Notes: generated by a model not told the origin, from the sequence alone. Positions 28,262 to 37,164 are shown, counted from the stretch's first letter. The stretch: DNA of 64,000 nucleotides from Streptomyces sp. NBC_01476 (GCF_036227265.1 NZ_CP109446.1:5028001-5092000); one strand, 5' to 3'. A program made the numbers and translations.

Positions 28262-28292
28262 ACCCGTTGCACCGTCTGAGGAGCCCCCCGGG

Positions 28293-29069
28293 TCAGGGTT
28301 TGGGGTCGTAGGTGCGGGTGGTGCGGGTGGAGACGGCGGAGAAGAGGGGGGTGGGGGTGTGGCGGGCGAGGGCCGCGGCGAGTTTGTAGCGGGGGTCGGG
28401 GACGCTGAGGGTGCGGCCGCGGGCCAGGTCGCGCAGGGCGATGGCGACGACCTTGTTGGGATTGAGCCAGGCCCAGGAGGGCAGCCGGGAGGCGTCCATG
28501 CCCGCACGGTCGTGGAACTCGGTACGGGTGAGGCCGGGGCACAGGACGAGGAAGCGGATGCCGGAGCCCTGGAGTTCGTGGGCGATGCCCTCGGTGAAGC
28601 GGACCACCCACGCCTTGCTCGCGCCGTAGGTGCCGCGCGGCATGAAGGCCGCGATCGAGGCCACGTTGATGACGAAGCCGTGGCGCCGGTCGCGCATCGC
28701 CGGTACCGCCGCGGCGGTGAGCCGGAGCACCGCCTCACAGTGGACCTTGAGCATGCGGACCTCCTCGGCCACCGGCACATCGAGGAAGACCCCGCGGTTG
28801 CCGAAGCCGGCGCTGTTGACCAGGACCTGCACCGGCCGGGCCGGATCCGACAGCCGGGCCTCGACGGCGGCGATGCCGTGGTCCTCGGCGAGGTCGGCGG
28901 GCAGTACCTCGACCGATGCGTTGTAGCGGGCGCGGAGTTCCGCGGCGGTACGGGCCAGCCGGTCCTCGTCGCGGGCGACCAGCACCAGGCGGTGGCTGTC
29001 GGCGGCGAGACGGCGCGCGAAGGCCGCGCCGATGCCGGACGTCGCACCGGTGATCAGTGAAGTCGTCAT
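28293..29069 (-). CDS. Short-chain dehydrogenase/reductase
   Basis: 258 aa from ATG 29069. A classical SDR: cofactor motif TGATSGIGAAFARRLA, NSAGFGNRG (equivalent to NNAG), catalytic Ser in FVINVASIAAFMPRG, and the YGASK pair of catalytic Tyr and Lys. VARDEDRL after strand 2, with Arg at the adenine-ribose site, suggests NADPH preference. The C-terminal part carries LPSWAWLNPNKVVAIALRDL as in the DltE/YqjQ subgroup, which act on lipid-like or keto substrates. The substrate is unknown. It converges with groEL across its terminator. Confidence 0.9.
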   Translation of the reverse strand: MTTSLITGATSGIGAAFARRLAADSHRLVLVARDEDRLARTAAELRARYNASVEVLPADLAEDHGIAAVEARLSDPARPVQVLVNSAGFGNRGVFLDVPVAEEVRMLKVHCEAVLRLTAAAVPAMRDRRHGFVINVASIAAFMPRGTYGASKAWVVRFTEGIAHELQGSGIRFLVLCPGLTRTEFHDRAGMDASRLPSWAWLNPNKVVAIALRDLARGRTLSVPDPRYKLAAALARHTPTPLFSAVSTRTTRTYDPKP

Positions 29070-29090
29070 GCGGGCAGCGTAGATGAGGTG

Positions 29091-29738
29091 TCAGCGGGTG
29101 AGGCGGTCGCGGATCGCGGCGCGTTCGGCCGCCGGGAAGGCGGCGAGGTCCACCAGCAGCGGGAGCAGGCCGGGTTCGGTGGTGATCGCCCGGAAGGAGA
29201 CGGCGACGGTCACCTCGTGCCCGGGCCGGGAGACCACCTCGATCGGGTCACCCGCGGTGATCCGGCCCGGTTCGAGGACCCGCAGATACGCGCCGGGGAC
29301 CGCCGCCCGGGTGAACCGCCCGAGCCACCCGCCCTCGTCCAGCCAGCCGGCGAAGGTCGCACACGGCACCCGTGGGCAGGACACTTCGAGCAGCGTGCTG
29401 CCGACCCGCCAACGCTCCCCGATCAGCGCGGAGTTGACGTCGATCCCGGTGGTGGTGAGGTTCTCCCCGAAACTGCCGCCGGCCAGCGTGCGGCCCAACT
29501 CGCTCTCCCAAGCGTCGAGATCCTCCCGGGCGTAGGCGTAGACCGCCTGGTCGGCGCCGCCGTGGTGCTTGACGTCGTACGCGTGGTCACCGGCGAGCCC
29601 GACCGAGCCGTCCCCCTTCGGCCCCGGCACGGTCACCTCGACCGGCCCGCCCACCGGCCGCTTGTCGATGCCGGTGAGCGCCACCCGCTTCCACGGGTTG
29701 GGCCGCGGCCGCCCGACGTTGACGCTGAGGACATGCAT
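29091..29738 (-). CDS. MOSC domain protein
   Basis: 215 aa. MHVLSVNVGRPRPNPWKRVA, the loop GLAGDHAYDVKHHGGADQAV, GGSFGENLTTTGIDVNSALI, and EVSCPRVPCATFAGWL with the conserved Cys of MOSC domains. MOSC proteins (YiiM/mARC-like) bind a molybdenum or sulfur-carrying cofactor and reduce N-hydroxylated compounds. It lies 3 bases from the GNAT stop on the same strand, so the two probably share a transcript. It is not near enough to the cox operon to assume a link. Confidence 0.9.
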   Translation of the reverse strand: MHVLSVNVGRPRPNPWKRVALTGIDKRPVGGPVEVTVPGPKGDGSVGLAGDHAYDVKHHGGADQAVYAYAREDLDAWESELGRTLAGGSFGENLTTTGIDVNSALIGERWRVGSTLLEVSCPRVPCATFAGWLDEGGWLGRFTRAAVPGAYLRVLEPGRITAGDPIEVVSRPGHEVTVAVSFRAITTEPGLLPLLVDLAAFPAAERAAIRDRLTR

Positions 29739-29741
29739 GTC

Positions 29742-30527
29742 TCACCCCTGTCGCAGGTACGGCGTGGTGACGCTGAGCGGTACGAAGCCCAGCCGCCGGA
29801 GGATCGGGCGGCTGTCGTCGGAGGCGTCCACCTGGAGGTAGCGGATGCCCTTCGCGGCGGCGATCCGGGCACGGTGGGCGACCAGCGCCCGGTAGATCCC
29901 GCGGCCCCGCCACTCCGGTACGGTGCCGCCGCCCCACAGGCTCGCGAAGTCGGTGCCCGGGTGGAACTCCATCCGGGCCGAGCAGACCGGGGTGTCACCG
30001 GCCATCGCGACCACCCCGCAGAAGGTGGCCGGGCTGCGGGTGAGCTGGTCGAGCAGCCGGGCGTGCAGGCGGGCCGGGTCGTCGTCGAAGGCCGTCCCGT
30101 GGGTGCGGGCCATGAGGGCGAGGCCCGCCGCGTCGGTCACCGGCTCCAGCCGTACGCCTTCCGGCTGGGATACGTCCAGGGGCAGCGCGGCGACCTCCGC
30201 GACCATCAGCGTCTCCGCCGGCTCCGGGGTGAAACCGGCGGCGAGCAGCCGCCGCCCCAGGTCCGCCGGGCGGTCGTGCGCGTACAGCTTCCACTCGAAC
30301 TCCCGGCCCGCGCCCTGCGGCCCGGCCAGCCAGCGGACCTGCTCCGCGATGGCCGCGTCGGCGGTGCTCTCGTCCAGCGCGGACCAGAGCACACCGGTCC
30401 AGTCGTTCACCCCGTCACCGGTCTGCCGCAGCACCCCGCCGAACCGCTCCACCCGGGAGCCGGGATCCGGCGGGGCGTCCCGCCGCAGCTGGGCGTCGAA
30501 CAGGGCGCGTACGGCTTCGGTGTCCAT
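29742..30527 (-). CDS. GNAT-family N-acetyltransferase
   Basis: 261 aa from ATG 30527 (MDTEAVRALFDAQLRRDAPP). The C-terminal GNAT domain shows VVAMAGDTPVCSARMEFHPG, the acetyl-CoA loop VPEWRGRGIYRALVAHRARI and YLQVDASDDSRPILRRLGFV. The N-terminal 120 residues form a divergent second GNAT-like or helper domain (FEWKLYAHDRPADLGRRLLA). The substrate is unknown. It lies in a run with the MOSC gene downstream on the same strand. Confidence 0.9.
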   Translation of the reverse strand: MDTEAVRALFDAQLRRDAPPDPGSRVERFGGVLRQTGDGVNDWTGVLWSALDESTADAAIAEQVRWLAGPQGAGREFEWKLYAHDRPADLGRRLLAAGFTPEPAETLMVAEVAALPLDVSQPEGVRLEPVTDAAGLALMARTHGTAFDDDPARLHARLLDQLTRSPATFCGVVAMAGDTPVCSARMEFHPGTDFASLWGGGTVPEWRGRGIYRALVAHRARIAAAKGIRYLQVDASDDSRPILRRLGFVPLSVTTPYLRQG

Positions 30528-30585
30528 CCGGGCATTCCAGCACGGGCGCCCGTCCGGCCCCAACGGAATTACCGGGCCGCGGCCG

Positions 30586-31904
30586 TCACGCCAGCGCGTC
30601 CAGCGCCAGGTCGATGTCCGCCGCGGTGGTGTAGAGGTGGACGGCGAAGCGCAGGTTGCCGCCCCGGGCGGAGAAGGCGACGCCGGCCTCCTTCAGCCGG
30701 GCCGCGGCCGAACCGGGCATGCCCGGTTCAGCCGGGCCGCGGCCGAACCGGGCATGCCCGGGACCGCGACGATCGCCGAGTCGCCCGGCACGGGGGCGTG
30801 GCCCAGCGCGGTGAGGCCGGACCGCAGGCGGTCCGCGAGGGCCAGGTCGTGGGCGCGTACGGCGGCCACGCCCAGCTCCTCCACCAGCGCGAGGGACGCG
30901 GCCGCGCCGACGTACGACAGGTACGGCGGCCGGGCGTCGAACCGGCGGGCGCCCGGGGCGAGTTCTTCGATCGGGCCGTAGCAGGAGTTCCAGGGGTCGG
31001 CGGCGGCGTACCAGCCGGCGGAGGCGGGGGAGAGGGTGGGCTCCAGGCCCTCGCGGACGGTGAGGAAGCACGCGCCGTGCGGGCTGACCAGCCACTTGTA
31101 GGCGTGGCAGACCAGGTAGTCGTACCCCTCGGGGGCGAGTGGCAGCCACCCCACGGACTGGGTGCCGTCGATCAGCAGCCGGGCGCCGTGCGCGGTGGTG
31201 GCCGCCCGGATCGCGGGCAGGTCGGCGACCCGGCCGTCCAGGGACTGCGCGGCGCTCACCGCGACGAGCGCGGTCCCGGGGCCGACCGCGGCGGCGACCT
31301 CGTCCAGCGGGACGATCCGCAGGTCGAGGCCGGGGCGGCCGGCGAACGGATGGACCAGCGAGCTGAAGTCGTCCGCGGCGACCACCACCTGTGCGGCCTC
31401 GGGGAGCCCCGCGGCGATCAGCCCGACGGCCTGCGCCACCGTGCCGGCCAGTGCGACCCGGTCCGGTGCGACCCCGGTGATCCGCGCGTACGCCGTCCGG
31501 CTCGCCGCGACCGCCGCCTCGTACCCGTCCACGTCCGGCCGCCCGCTCGCCCACGCGTCGAGCGCGCCCCGCATCGCGGCGACGGTACGGGCCGGGGCCA
31601 GCCCGAACGCGGCGGTGTCCAGATACCCGGCCGCGATCCCGCCGTACTCCCCCCTGACCACCGCCTCGAATTCCCCCACCCGGCCGGGGGCGGCGTCGGT
31701 CACCCCGCCCGGGCCCGGCGGTCGGGCAACCGCACCGATCACCCTGCCCGGACGGGTAACCGTCGTGCTCACGTCACCCGCGTCGGCGCCCGCCCCGATC
31801 CCGCCGCCCACACCGGTCCCGCCGCCCGCGGCTGCATCCGTGCTGGTCAGGGGCGCCGCAGGCCCCGCTTCGGTGGAACTGTTCGTGCCGTCCGTCGCTG
31901 TCAT
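30586..31904 (-). pseudogene. Aminotransferase class V, frameshifted by a 35-bp tandem duplication
   Basis: From GTG/ATG-type start at 31904 the frame encodes a PLP-dependent class V aminotransferase (NifS/isopenicillin epimerase-like): GYLDTAAFGLAPARTVAAMR, GTVAQAVGLIAAG, LLIDGTQSVGWLPL with the PLP Asp, and YLVCHAYKWLVSPHG with the PLP Lys. At 30692-30761 an exact 35-bp duplication shifts the frame and ends the protein at 30693 after 403 aa. Removing one copy restores 427 codons ending AVHLYTTAADIDLALDALA. The lost tail carries the family's terminal substrate-site segment, so the truncated product is probably impaired. The N-terminal 80 residues are Gly/Ala/Thr-rich and not part of the fold. 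Confidence 0.85.
30692..30761. repeat. Exact 35-bp tandem duplication inside the aminotransferase gene
   Basis: Copies 30692-30726 and 30727-30761 are identical, each starting TTCAGCCGGGCCGCGGCCGA. The length is not a multiple of three, so it causes the frameshift. Confidence 0.97.
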
Positions 31905-31987
31905 GGCTCATAGACTGGCCTCGGCCCAGCTCAAAGTCCACCAGCAGGAACTACCGATCATCCCCAAGCGGCCCTTATGGTGTGCGC

Positions 31988-32935
31988 ATGATCGAAGCCC
32001 GCCACCTGCGCGTGCTGCGCGCCGTCGCCCGCACCGGTTCCTTCTCCGCCGCCGCCCGGGAGCTGGGCTGCACGCAGCCCGCCGTCAGCCAGCAGATGAA
32101 GGCGCTGGAGGCGTCCGCCGGGACCCCGCTGCTGGTGCGCGGGGCACGCGAGATGCGGCTGACCGAGGCGGGGGACGCGCTGGTGCGGCACGCCGCCGGG
32201 ATCCTGGCCGGGCTGACCGCCGCCGAGGAGGAGATCGCCGCCATCGCCGGGCTGCGGGCCGGCCGCGTGCGGCTGGCCTCCTTCCCGTCCGGGAGCTCCA
32301 CGCTGGTGCCCAGCGCGGTGGCGGACATGCGCGCACGCCACCCGGGGACGAAGATCTCGCTGGTGGAGGCGGAGCCGCCGAAGTCGGTCGAGCTGCTGCG
32401 GGCCGGGGACTGCGACATCACGCTCGCGTTCCGGTACGTGGACCTGCCGGTGGCCGCCGAGGAGTCGTGGGCGGATCTGGTGGTGCGCCCGCTGCTGACC
32501 GACCGCCTGGTGGGCGTCGTACCGAAGGGGCATCCGCTGGCCGGGCGGACGGGACCTGCCGGGATCGAGGAACTGGCCGGCGAGCAGTGGATCGCCGGCT
32601 GTCCGCGCTGCCGGCGGCACCTGGTCGAGGTCTGCGAGCGGGCCGGCTTCACCCCGCGGATCGACTTCGCGACGGACGACTACCCGGCGGTGGTCGGCCT
32701 GGTGGCGGCGGGTCTGGGGGTGGCCGTGCTGCCGGACCTCGCACTGGAGTCGGTACGGCAGAAGGGCGTGGCCGTGGTGGAGATGCGGCCCGCGGTGGAA
32801 CGTGAGGTGGTCGCGCTGACGCTGCCTGACCTCGCGCACGTCCCGGCGGTGGACATGATGCTGGGCCGCCTCACGCGCGCCGGGCTGCGGCACGGGGAGC
32901 GGCGTACGGAGCGGGGGGCCGCCCTGCCCGTCTGA
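31988..32935 (+). CDS. LysR-family transcriptional regulator
   Basis: 315 aa from ATG 31988 (a GTG at 31982 is also possible). The winged helix reads MIEARHLRVLRAVARTGSFS, AAARELGCTQPAVSQQMKAL; the effector domain reads VRLASFPSGSSTLVPSAVAD and YPAVVGLVAAGLGVAVLPDL. It has an unusual Cys pair in WIAGCPRCRRHLVEVC. It is divergent from the broken aminotransferase gene with 83 bases between, the classic arrangement for a LysR regulator and its target. The effector is unknown. Confidence 0.92.
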   Translation: MIEARHLRVLRAVARTGSFSAAARELGCTQPAVSQQMKALEASAGTPLLVRGAREMRLTEAGDALVRHAAGILAGLTAAEEEIAAIAGLRAGRVRLASFPSGSSTLVPSAVADMRARHPGTKISLVEAEPPKSVELLRAGDCDITLAFRYVDLPVAAEESWADLVVRPLLTDRLVGVVPKGHPLAGRTGPAGIEELAGEQWIAGCPRCRRHLVEVCERAGFTPRIDFATDDYPAVVGLVAAGLGVAVLPDLALESVRQKGVAVVEMRPAVEREVVALTLPDLAHVPAVDMMLGRLTRAGLRHGERRTERGAALPV

Positions 32936-33025
32936 TCCGGCCGGTCGGCGGGGCAACGACCGGGCCGGCCGTCCGCGGGCGGGCGCTCAGCAATGGCAGG
33001 AACGATTCTGCAGGAAGGGGGCGGG

Positions 33026-33508
33026 CTACCAGCGCAGGCCGGCCGAGGCCGAGTCGGGGTCGTAGTCCGCGTCGTACCCGGCGTCGTATTCCGCGGGGTA
33101 CTCCGGCTCGGCATCCCGCTCGGAACCCCGCTCGCTTCCGGTGCCGGAGTCCTCGTCGGCGTCCGCCGAACGACCGCCGGAAACCGCCTCGGCGTCAGCG
33201 TCGGCATCGGCGTCGGAATCGGTGTTCCGGCTGCGCGACCGTCCCATCATGGCCTCGCGCTCATCCTCGGTGAGACCGCCCCAGACGCCGTACGGCTCCC
33301 GTACGGCCAAGGCGTGCGTGGCGCACTCCGCCCGGACCGGGCAGCGCATGCACACCTCCTTGGCGGAGGCCTCGCGCGCACTGCGAGCGGCGCCGCGCTC
33401 CCCCTCCGGGTGGAAGAAGAGCGAGCTGTCGACGCCTCGGCAGGCGGCGACCAGTTGCCAGTCCCACAGATCGGCGTTGGGCCCGGGAAGGCGGGAGAAG
33501 TCTGCCAT
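33026..33508 (-). CDS. whiD: WhiB-family developmental regulator WhiD
   Basis: 160 aa. MADFSRLPGPNADLWDWQLV and the four cluster cysteines Cys23, 53, 56 and 62 are present, followed by GVWGG (74-78) and the basic MMGRSRSRN. WhiD binds an oxygen- and NO-sensitive [4Fe-4S] cluster and acts with the principal sigma factor late in sporulation. After residue 95 the protein has a long acidic tail (DSDADADADAEA, PEYPAEYDAGYDADYDP), longer than I expect for WhiD. It is divergent from bldM, as in other streptomycetes. Its upstream region contains a 25-bp dyad. Confidence 0.95.
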   Translation of the reverse strand: MADFSRLPGPNADLWDWQLVAACRGVDSSLFFHPEGERGAARSAREASAKEVCMRCPVRAECATHALAVREPYGVWGGLTEDEREAMMGRSRSRNTDSDADADADAEAVSGGRSADADEDSGTGSERGSERDAEPEYPAEYDAGYDADYDPDSASAGLRW

Positions 33509-33640
33509 TGCTCATTCCCCTCGACGGGTGCGTGAAGGCGTGGAAGACGGTGGAGAGGGCGCTGTGAGTTCTGAAGTGGGTGCCGTCGCAGGGCGCCCGC
33601 CGCGGAAGCTGTCGGATCACTGTGACCCGTCTCTCGACCG

Positions 33641-33665
33641 TACATCTACTGTCGTAGTAGATGTA
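33641..33665. promoter_or_regulatory. 25-bp perfect dyad upstream of whiD
   Basis: TACATCTACT-GTCGT-AGTAGATGTA is a perfect inverted repeat with 10-bp arms, 133-157 bases before the whiD start, in an AT-rich island of GC-rich DNA. The inner CTAC...GTAG recalls BlaI/CopY-type operators, but the regulator is unknown. It is a strong candidate operator for whiD or a nearby start site. Confidence 0.7.
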
Positions 33666-33894
33666 AATATGACTCTTCGCCAATCTAGTGACGATTAGCC
33701 CGCACACCAGAAAAGAGCCGCCAAACAGTGCAAATTGCGGCATAACACCCGTTCGGCAGCATCCAACGCACTTCGGGCGGCGCCCCGCTACGACCCCAGG
33801 CCCCCATTCGCTCCCGACTCACCCGTCTGACCTGCGGCGCGGGCATTTCGTGTCCGGATGATCACGTAGAGTGCCGATGGCTGCGACCAAACTC

Positions 33895-33922
33895 CGTAAC
33901 TCTTTCGGGTGAGGGTCGTTGA
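33895..33922 (+). promoter_or_regulatory. BldN-type sigma promoter of bldM
   Basis: CGTAAC (33895-33900), 16 bp, CGTTGA (33917-33922) matches the published sigma-BldN consensus of the bldM p1 promoter. A CGGGTGA word (33906-33912), which is a BldM half-site sequence, lies in the spacer. The leader to the bldM start is about 125 bases. Confidence 0.85.
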
Positions 33923-34052
33923 GTGTGGCGGAAGCGGTTGGCGGATCAAGCGATTCGGGCAGATGCCCGATCCGTCAGCCCCAACGGTGAAGATTCGTAC
34001 TTCGTACAGCCTGGAGGCACAACGTGACGCGGTTCAGCTGCGGAGGGCGGTC

Positions 34053-34664
34053 ATGACTTCTGTCCTCGTCTGTGACGACTCCCCGCTCGCCCGAGAGGCC
34101 CTGCGCCGCGCGGTGGCCACCGTGCCCGGCGTCGAGCGTGTAACCACCGCTGCCAATGGCGAGGAAGTCCTCCGCCGCTGGGGTGCCGACCGCTCGGATC
34201 TCATCCTGATGGACGTCCGGATGCCCGGCCTCGGCGGGGTGGAGACGGTGCGGCGGCTGCTGTCCGCCGACCCCGGCGCCCGGATCATCATGCTCACCGT
34301 CGCCGAGGACCTGGACGGGGTGGCCTTGGCCGTCGCCGCCGGGGCCCGCGGCTATCTGCACAAGGACGCCTCGCGCGCCGAACTGCGGGCCACCGTCACG
34401 CAGGCGCTCGCCGACCCGACCTGGCGGCTCGCCCCGCGCCGGCTGCGGTCCGCCGAAATGGGCGCCGCGCCCACCCTCACCGCCCGGGAGATCCAGGTGC
34501 TTGAGGGGATGAGCCACGGGCGGTCCAACGCCGAGATCGGCCGCGAGCTGTTCCTCTCCGAGGACACCGTCAAGACGCACGCGCGGCGGCTCTTCAAGAA
34601 GCTCGGCGCGTCCGACCGGGCCCACGCGGTGGCGCTCGGCTTCCGCTGGGGCCTGGTGCGTTAA
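34053..34664 (+). CDS. bldM: Developmental response regulator BldM
   Basis: 203 aa from ATG 34053 with CGGAGGGCGG upstream; the frame is open further 5', but the family starts MTSVLVCDDSPLAREALRRA. The receiver domain keeps the acceptor-site Asp54 (LILMDVRMPG), and the LuxR-type helix-turn-helix reads LTAREIQVLEGMSHGRSNAE and LFLSEDTVKTHARRLFKKLG. BldM is an atypical response regulator that controls aerial growth as a homodimer and sporulation genes as a heterodimer with WhiI, without needing phosphorylation. It is read from a BldN promoter. Confidence 0.98.
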   Translation: MTSVLVCDDSPLAREALRRAVATVPGVERVTTAANGEEVLRRWGADRSDLILMDVRMPGLGGVETVRRLLSADPGARIIMLTVAEDLDGVALAVAAGARGYLHKDASRAELRATVTQALADPTWRLAPRRLRSAEMGAAPTLTAREIQVLEGMSHGRSNAEIGRELFLSEDTVKTHARRLFKKLGASDRAHAVALGFRWGLVR

Positions 34665-34890
34665 GGCCGTGCGCCCGCGGCCGTGCGACGGTGAAGTGGC
34701 CCGCGAGTCTTCGGTTTCCCGGGGGAGGACGCATGCTTGACGTATGGACTTCCTCGGGGATCGGCGGGGGCCACGGATGGCGGAGATGACAGCGCCTGAC
34801 GCGGTTCCGCACGGCATGCCGGATAACGCTTCGGTGCAGAAGTACGACCGCGATGCCACGGATCGTCCGGCGGCGAGGCACCATGGGGGG

Positions 34891-35505
34891 ATGCGCGACG
34901 ACGACACACCTGCCATCGGTGCCCTCGTCCGTCGCGCCGTCGACGGCGACGAGCGCGCCACCCATGAACTCCTGGCGCACGTCCACCCGCTGGCCGAGCG
35001 GTACTGCCGCACCCGGCTGTCCCGGCTGCCGGGCGACGCCCGGCATTTCGTGGACGACCTGGCCCAGGAGGTCTGCCTGGCGGTGCTCTGCGCACTGCCG
35101 CGCTACCGGGATCTGGGCCGGCCGTTCGAGGCGTTCGTGGTCTCCATCGCCGCCCACAAAGTCGCCGATCTGCAGCGGTCCGCCATGCGCGGACCGGGCA
35201 GCACGGCCGTACCTTCCGACCAGATGCCGGAGAAGCCCGACGACTCGCTCGGCCCGGAGGAGCGCGCGCTGCTGAACAGCGACGCCGCCTGGGCGAAGAA
35301 GCTGCTCGACCGGCTGCCGGACCATCTGCGGGAGCTGGTGCTGCTGCGGGTCGCGGTCGGGCTGAGCGCCGAGGAGACCGGGCAGGTGCTGGGGATGTCG
35401 CCGGGCGCGGTACGGGTCGCGCAGCACCGCGCGCTCAGCCGGCTGCGGGCCATCGCCGAGGAGAGCACGGCGACCACGGCGACCGGGACCCCGCGCAGCG
35501 CCTGA
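34891..35505 (+). CDS. ECF sigma factor, SigD/ShbA type
   Basis: 204 aa from ATG 34891 (MRDDDTPAIGALVRRAVDGD), after a GGGGGG stretch; an upstream frame to 34744 lacks homology. Region 2 includes YCRTRLSRLPGDARHFVDDL, AQEVCLAVLCALPRYRDLG and RPFEAFVVSIAAHKVADLQR. Region 4 includes LPDHLRELVLLRVAVGLSAE, TGQVLGMSPGAVRVAQHRAL. Position between whiB-family/bldM genes and guaB corresponds to mycobacterial sigD. In S. griseus the ShbA sigma factor drives hrdB; I believe this is its counterpart, but did not compare sequences. No anti-sigma gene follows. Confidence 0.88.
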   Translation: MRDDDTPAIGALVRRAVDGDERATHELLAHVHPLAERYCRTRLSRLPGDARHFVDDLAQEVCLAVLCALPRYRDLGRPFEAFVVSIAAHKVADLQRSAMRGPGSTAVPSDQMPEKPDDSLGPEERALLNSDAAWAKKLLDRLPDHLRELVLLRVAVGLSAEETGQVLGMSPGAVRVAQHRALSRLRAIAEESTATTATGTPRSA

Positions 35506-35664
35506 CGCACGGGGACCCCGGCAGGTCCTACGGCCTTCCGTAGAGACTTCCGTACGGCAAGTTGTCCCATGTCACCCGCGAGAGGCACCCTTCGCGGCAG
35601 GGGAATACCGGCCCAGCCACTACCATTGAACAACTCGCCGGGCAAGACCATTCGGGAAGGTGTC

Positions 35665-37164
35665 ATGTCGCTGAACGCCGACGGAGTAGCCGAGAAGTTC
35701 GCCAGGCTCGGGCTCACTTACGACGATGTGCTGCTCCTCCCGGGTGCCTCCGAGGTGCTGCCGAACCAGGTGGACACCTCGTCCCTCATCTCGCGCAACG
35801 TCAAGGTGAACATCCCGCTGCTCTCCGCGGCGATGGACAAGGTCACCGAGGCCCGGATGGCCATCGCGATGGCCCGGCAGGGCGGCGTCGGCGTCCTGCA
35901 CCGCAATCTGTCGGTCGAGGACCAGGTGAGCCAGGTCGACCTGGTGAAGCGGTCCGAGTCCGGCATGGTCACCGACCCGATCACGGTCCGCCCGGACGCC
36001 ACCCTCGGCGAGGCCGACGCGCTCTGCGCCCGGTTCCGGATCAGCGGCGTACCGGTCACCGACGAGGCCGGCAAGCTGCTCGGCATCGTCACCAACCGCG
36101 ACATGGCCTTCGAGAACGACCGCAACCGCCAGGTGCGCGAGGTCATGACCCCGATGCCGCTGGTCACCGGCAAGGTGGGCATCTCCGGGGTGGACGCCAT
36201 GGCGCTGCTGCGCCGGCACAAGATCGAGAAGCTGCCGCTGGTGGACGCCGACGGCCGGCTGCGCGGTCTGATCACCGTCAAGGACTTCGTCAAGGCCGAG
36301 CAGTATCCGCAGGCGGCCAAGGACGCCGAGGGCCGGCTGCTGGTCGGCGCCGCGGTCGGCGCCAGCCCCGAAGCGCTGGACCGCGCCCAGGCGCTGGTCT
36401 CCGCCGGGGTGGACTTCCTGGTCGTGGACACCTCGCACGGCCACAACCGCAACGCACTGGACTGGATGGCGAAGATCAAGTCGGCGGTCCCGGTGGACGT
36501 CGTCGGCGGCAACATCGCCACCCGGGACGGCGCCATGGCGCTGCTCGATGCGGGCGTGGACGGCGTGAAGGTCGGCGTCGGCCCCGGCTCGATCTGTACC
36601 ACCCGGGTGGTGGCCGGCATCGGCGTCCCGCAGGTCACCGCGATCTACGACGCGGCGCAGGTCTGCATCGACGCGGGGGTGCCGGTGATCGGCGACGGCG
36701 GCCTGCAGTACAGCGGCGACATCGGCAAGGCGCTGGCGGCCGGCGCGAGCAGTGTGATGCTCGGCAGCCTGCTGGCCGGCTGCGAGGAGTCCCCGGGCGA
36801 GCTGCTCTTCATCAACGGCAAGCAGTTCAAGTCCTACCGCGGCATGGGCTCGCTCGGCGCGATGCAGTCCCGCGGGCAGGGGCGCTCGTACTCCAAGGAC
36901 CGCTACTTCCAGGGTGAGGTCTCCTCCGACGACAAGCTCGTCCCCGAGGGCATCGAGGGGCAGGTCCCCTACCGTGGCCCGCTCTCCGCGGTCCTCCACC
37001 AGCTCGTGGGCGGCCTCCGCCAGACCATGGGATATGTGGGCGCGGCGACCATCTCGGAGATGGAGACGAAGGGGCGGTTCGTCCGGATCACCGCGGCGGG
37101 ACTCAAGGAGTCCCACCCGCACGATGTGCAGATGACGGTGGAAGCGCCGAACTATCACGGGTGA
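35665..37164 (+). CDS. guaB: Inosine-5'-monophosphate dehydrogenase
   Basis: 499 aa from ATG 35665 (GGGAAGG upstream). The TIM barrel starts GLTYDDVLLLPGASEVLPNQ. Two CBS domains follow at about 100-220 (VTDPITVRPDATLGEADALC, REVMTPMPLVTGKVGISG). The catalytic loop is GPGSICTTR with Cys311, and the flap has the Arg-Tyr pair (SKDRYFQ). It oxidises IMP to XMP, the rate-setting step of GMP synthesis; guaA lies 18 kb downstream. The guaB3 paralogue follows. Confidence 0.98.
   Translation: MSLNADGVAEKFARLGLTYDDVLLLPGASEVLPNQVDTSSLISRNVKVNIPLLSAAMDKVTEARMAIAMARQGGVGVLHRNLSVEDQVSQVDLVKRSESGMVTDPITVRPDATLGEADALCARFRISGVPVTDEAGKLLGIVTNRDMAFENDRNRQVREVMTPMPLVTGKVGISGVDAMALLRRHKIEKLPLVDADGRLRGLITVKDFVKAEQYPQAAKDAEGRLLVGAAVGASPEALDRAQALVSAGVDFLVVDTSHGHNRNALDWMAKIKSAVPVDVVGGNIATRDGAMALLDAGVDGVKVGVGPGSICTTRVVAGIGVPQVTAIYDAAQVCIDAGVPVIGDGGLQYSGDIGKALAAGASSVMLGSLLAGCEESPGELLFINGKQFKSYRGMGSLGAMQSRGQGRSYSKDRYFQGEVSSDDKLVPEGIEGQVPYRGPLSAVLHQLVGGLRQTMGYVGAATISEMETKGRFVRITAAGLKESHPHDVQMTVEAPNYHG

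Noticed and set aside
33746..33760. Full BldM homodimer site in the whiD-bldM gap
   Set aside because: CCGAACGGGTG on the minus strand fits the right half of the published site, but the left TG is out of register, so I did not annotate it.
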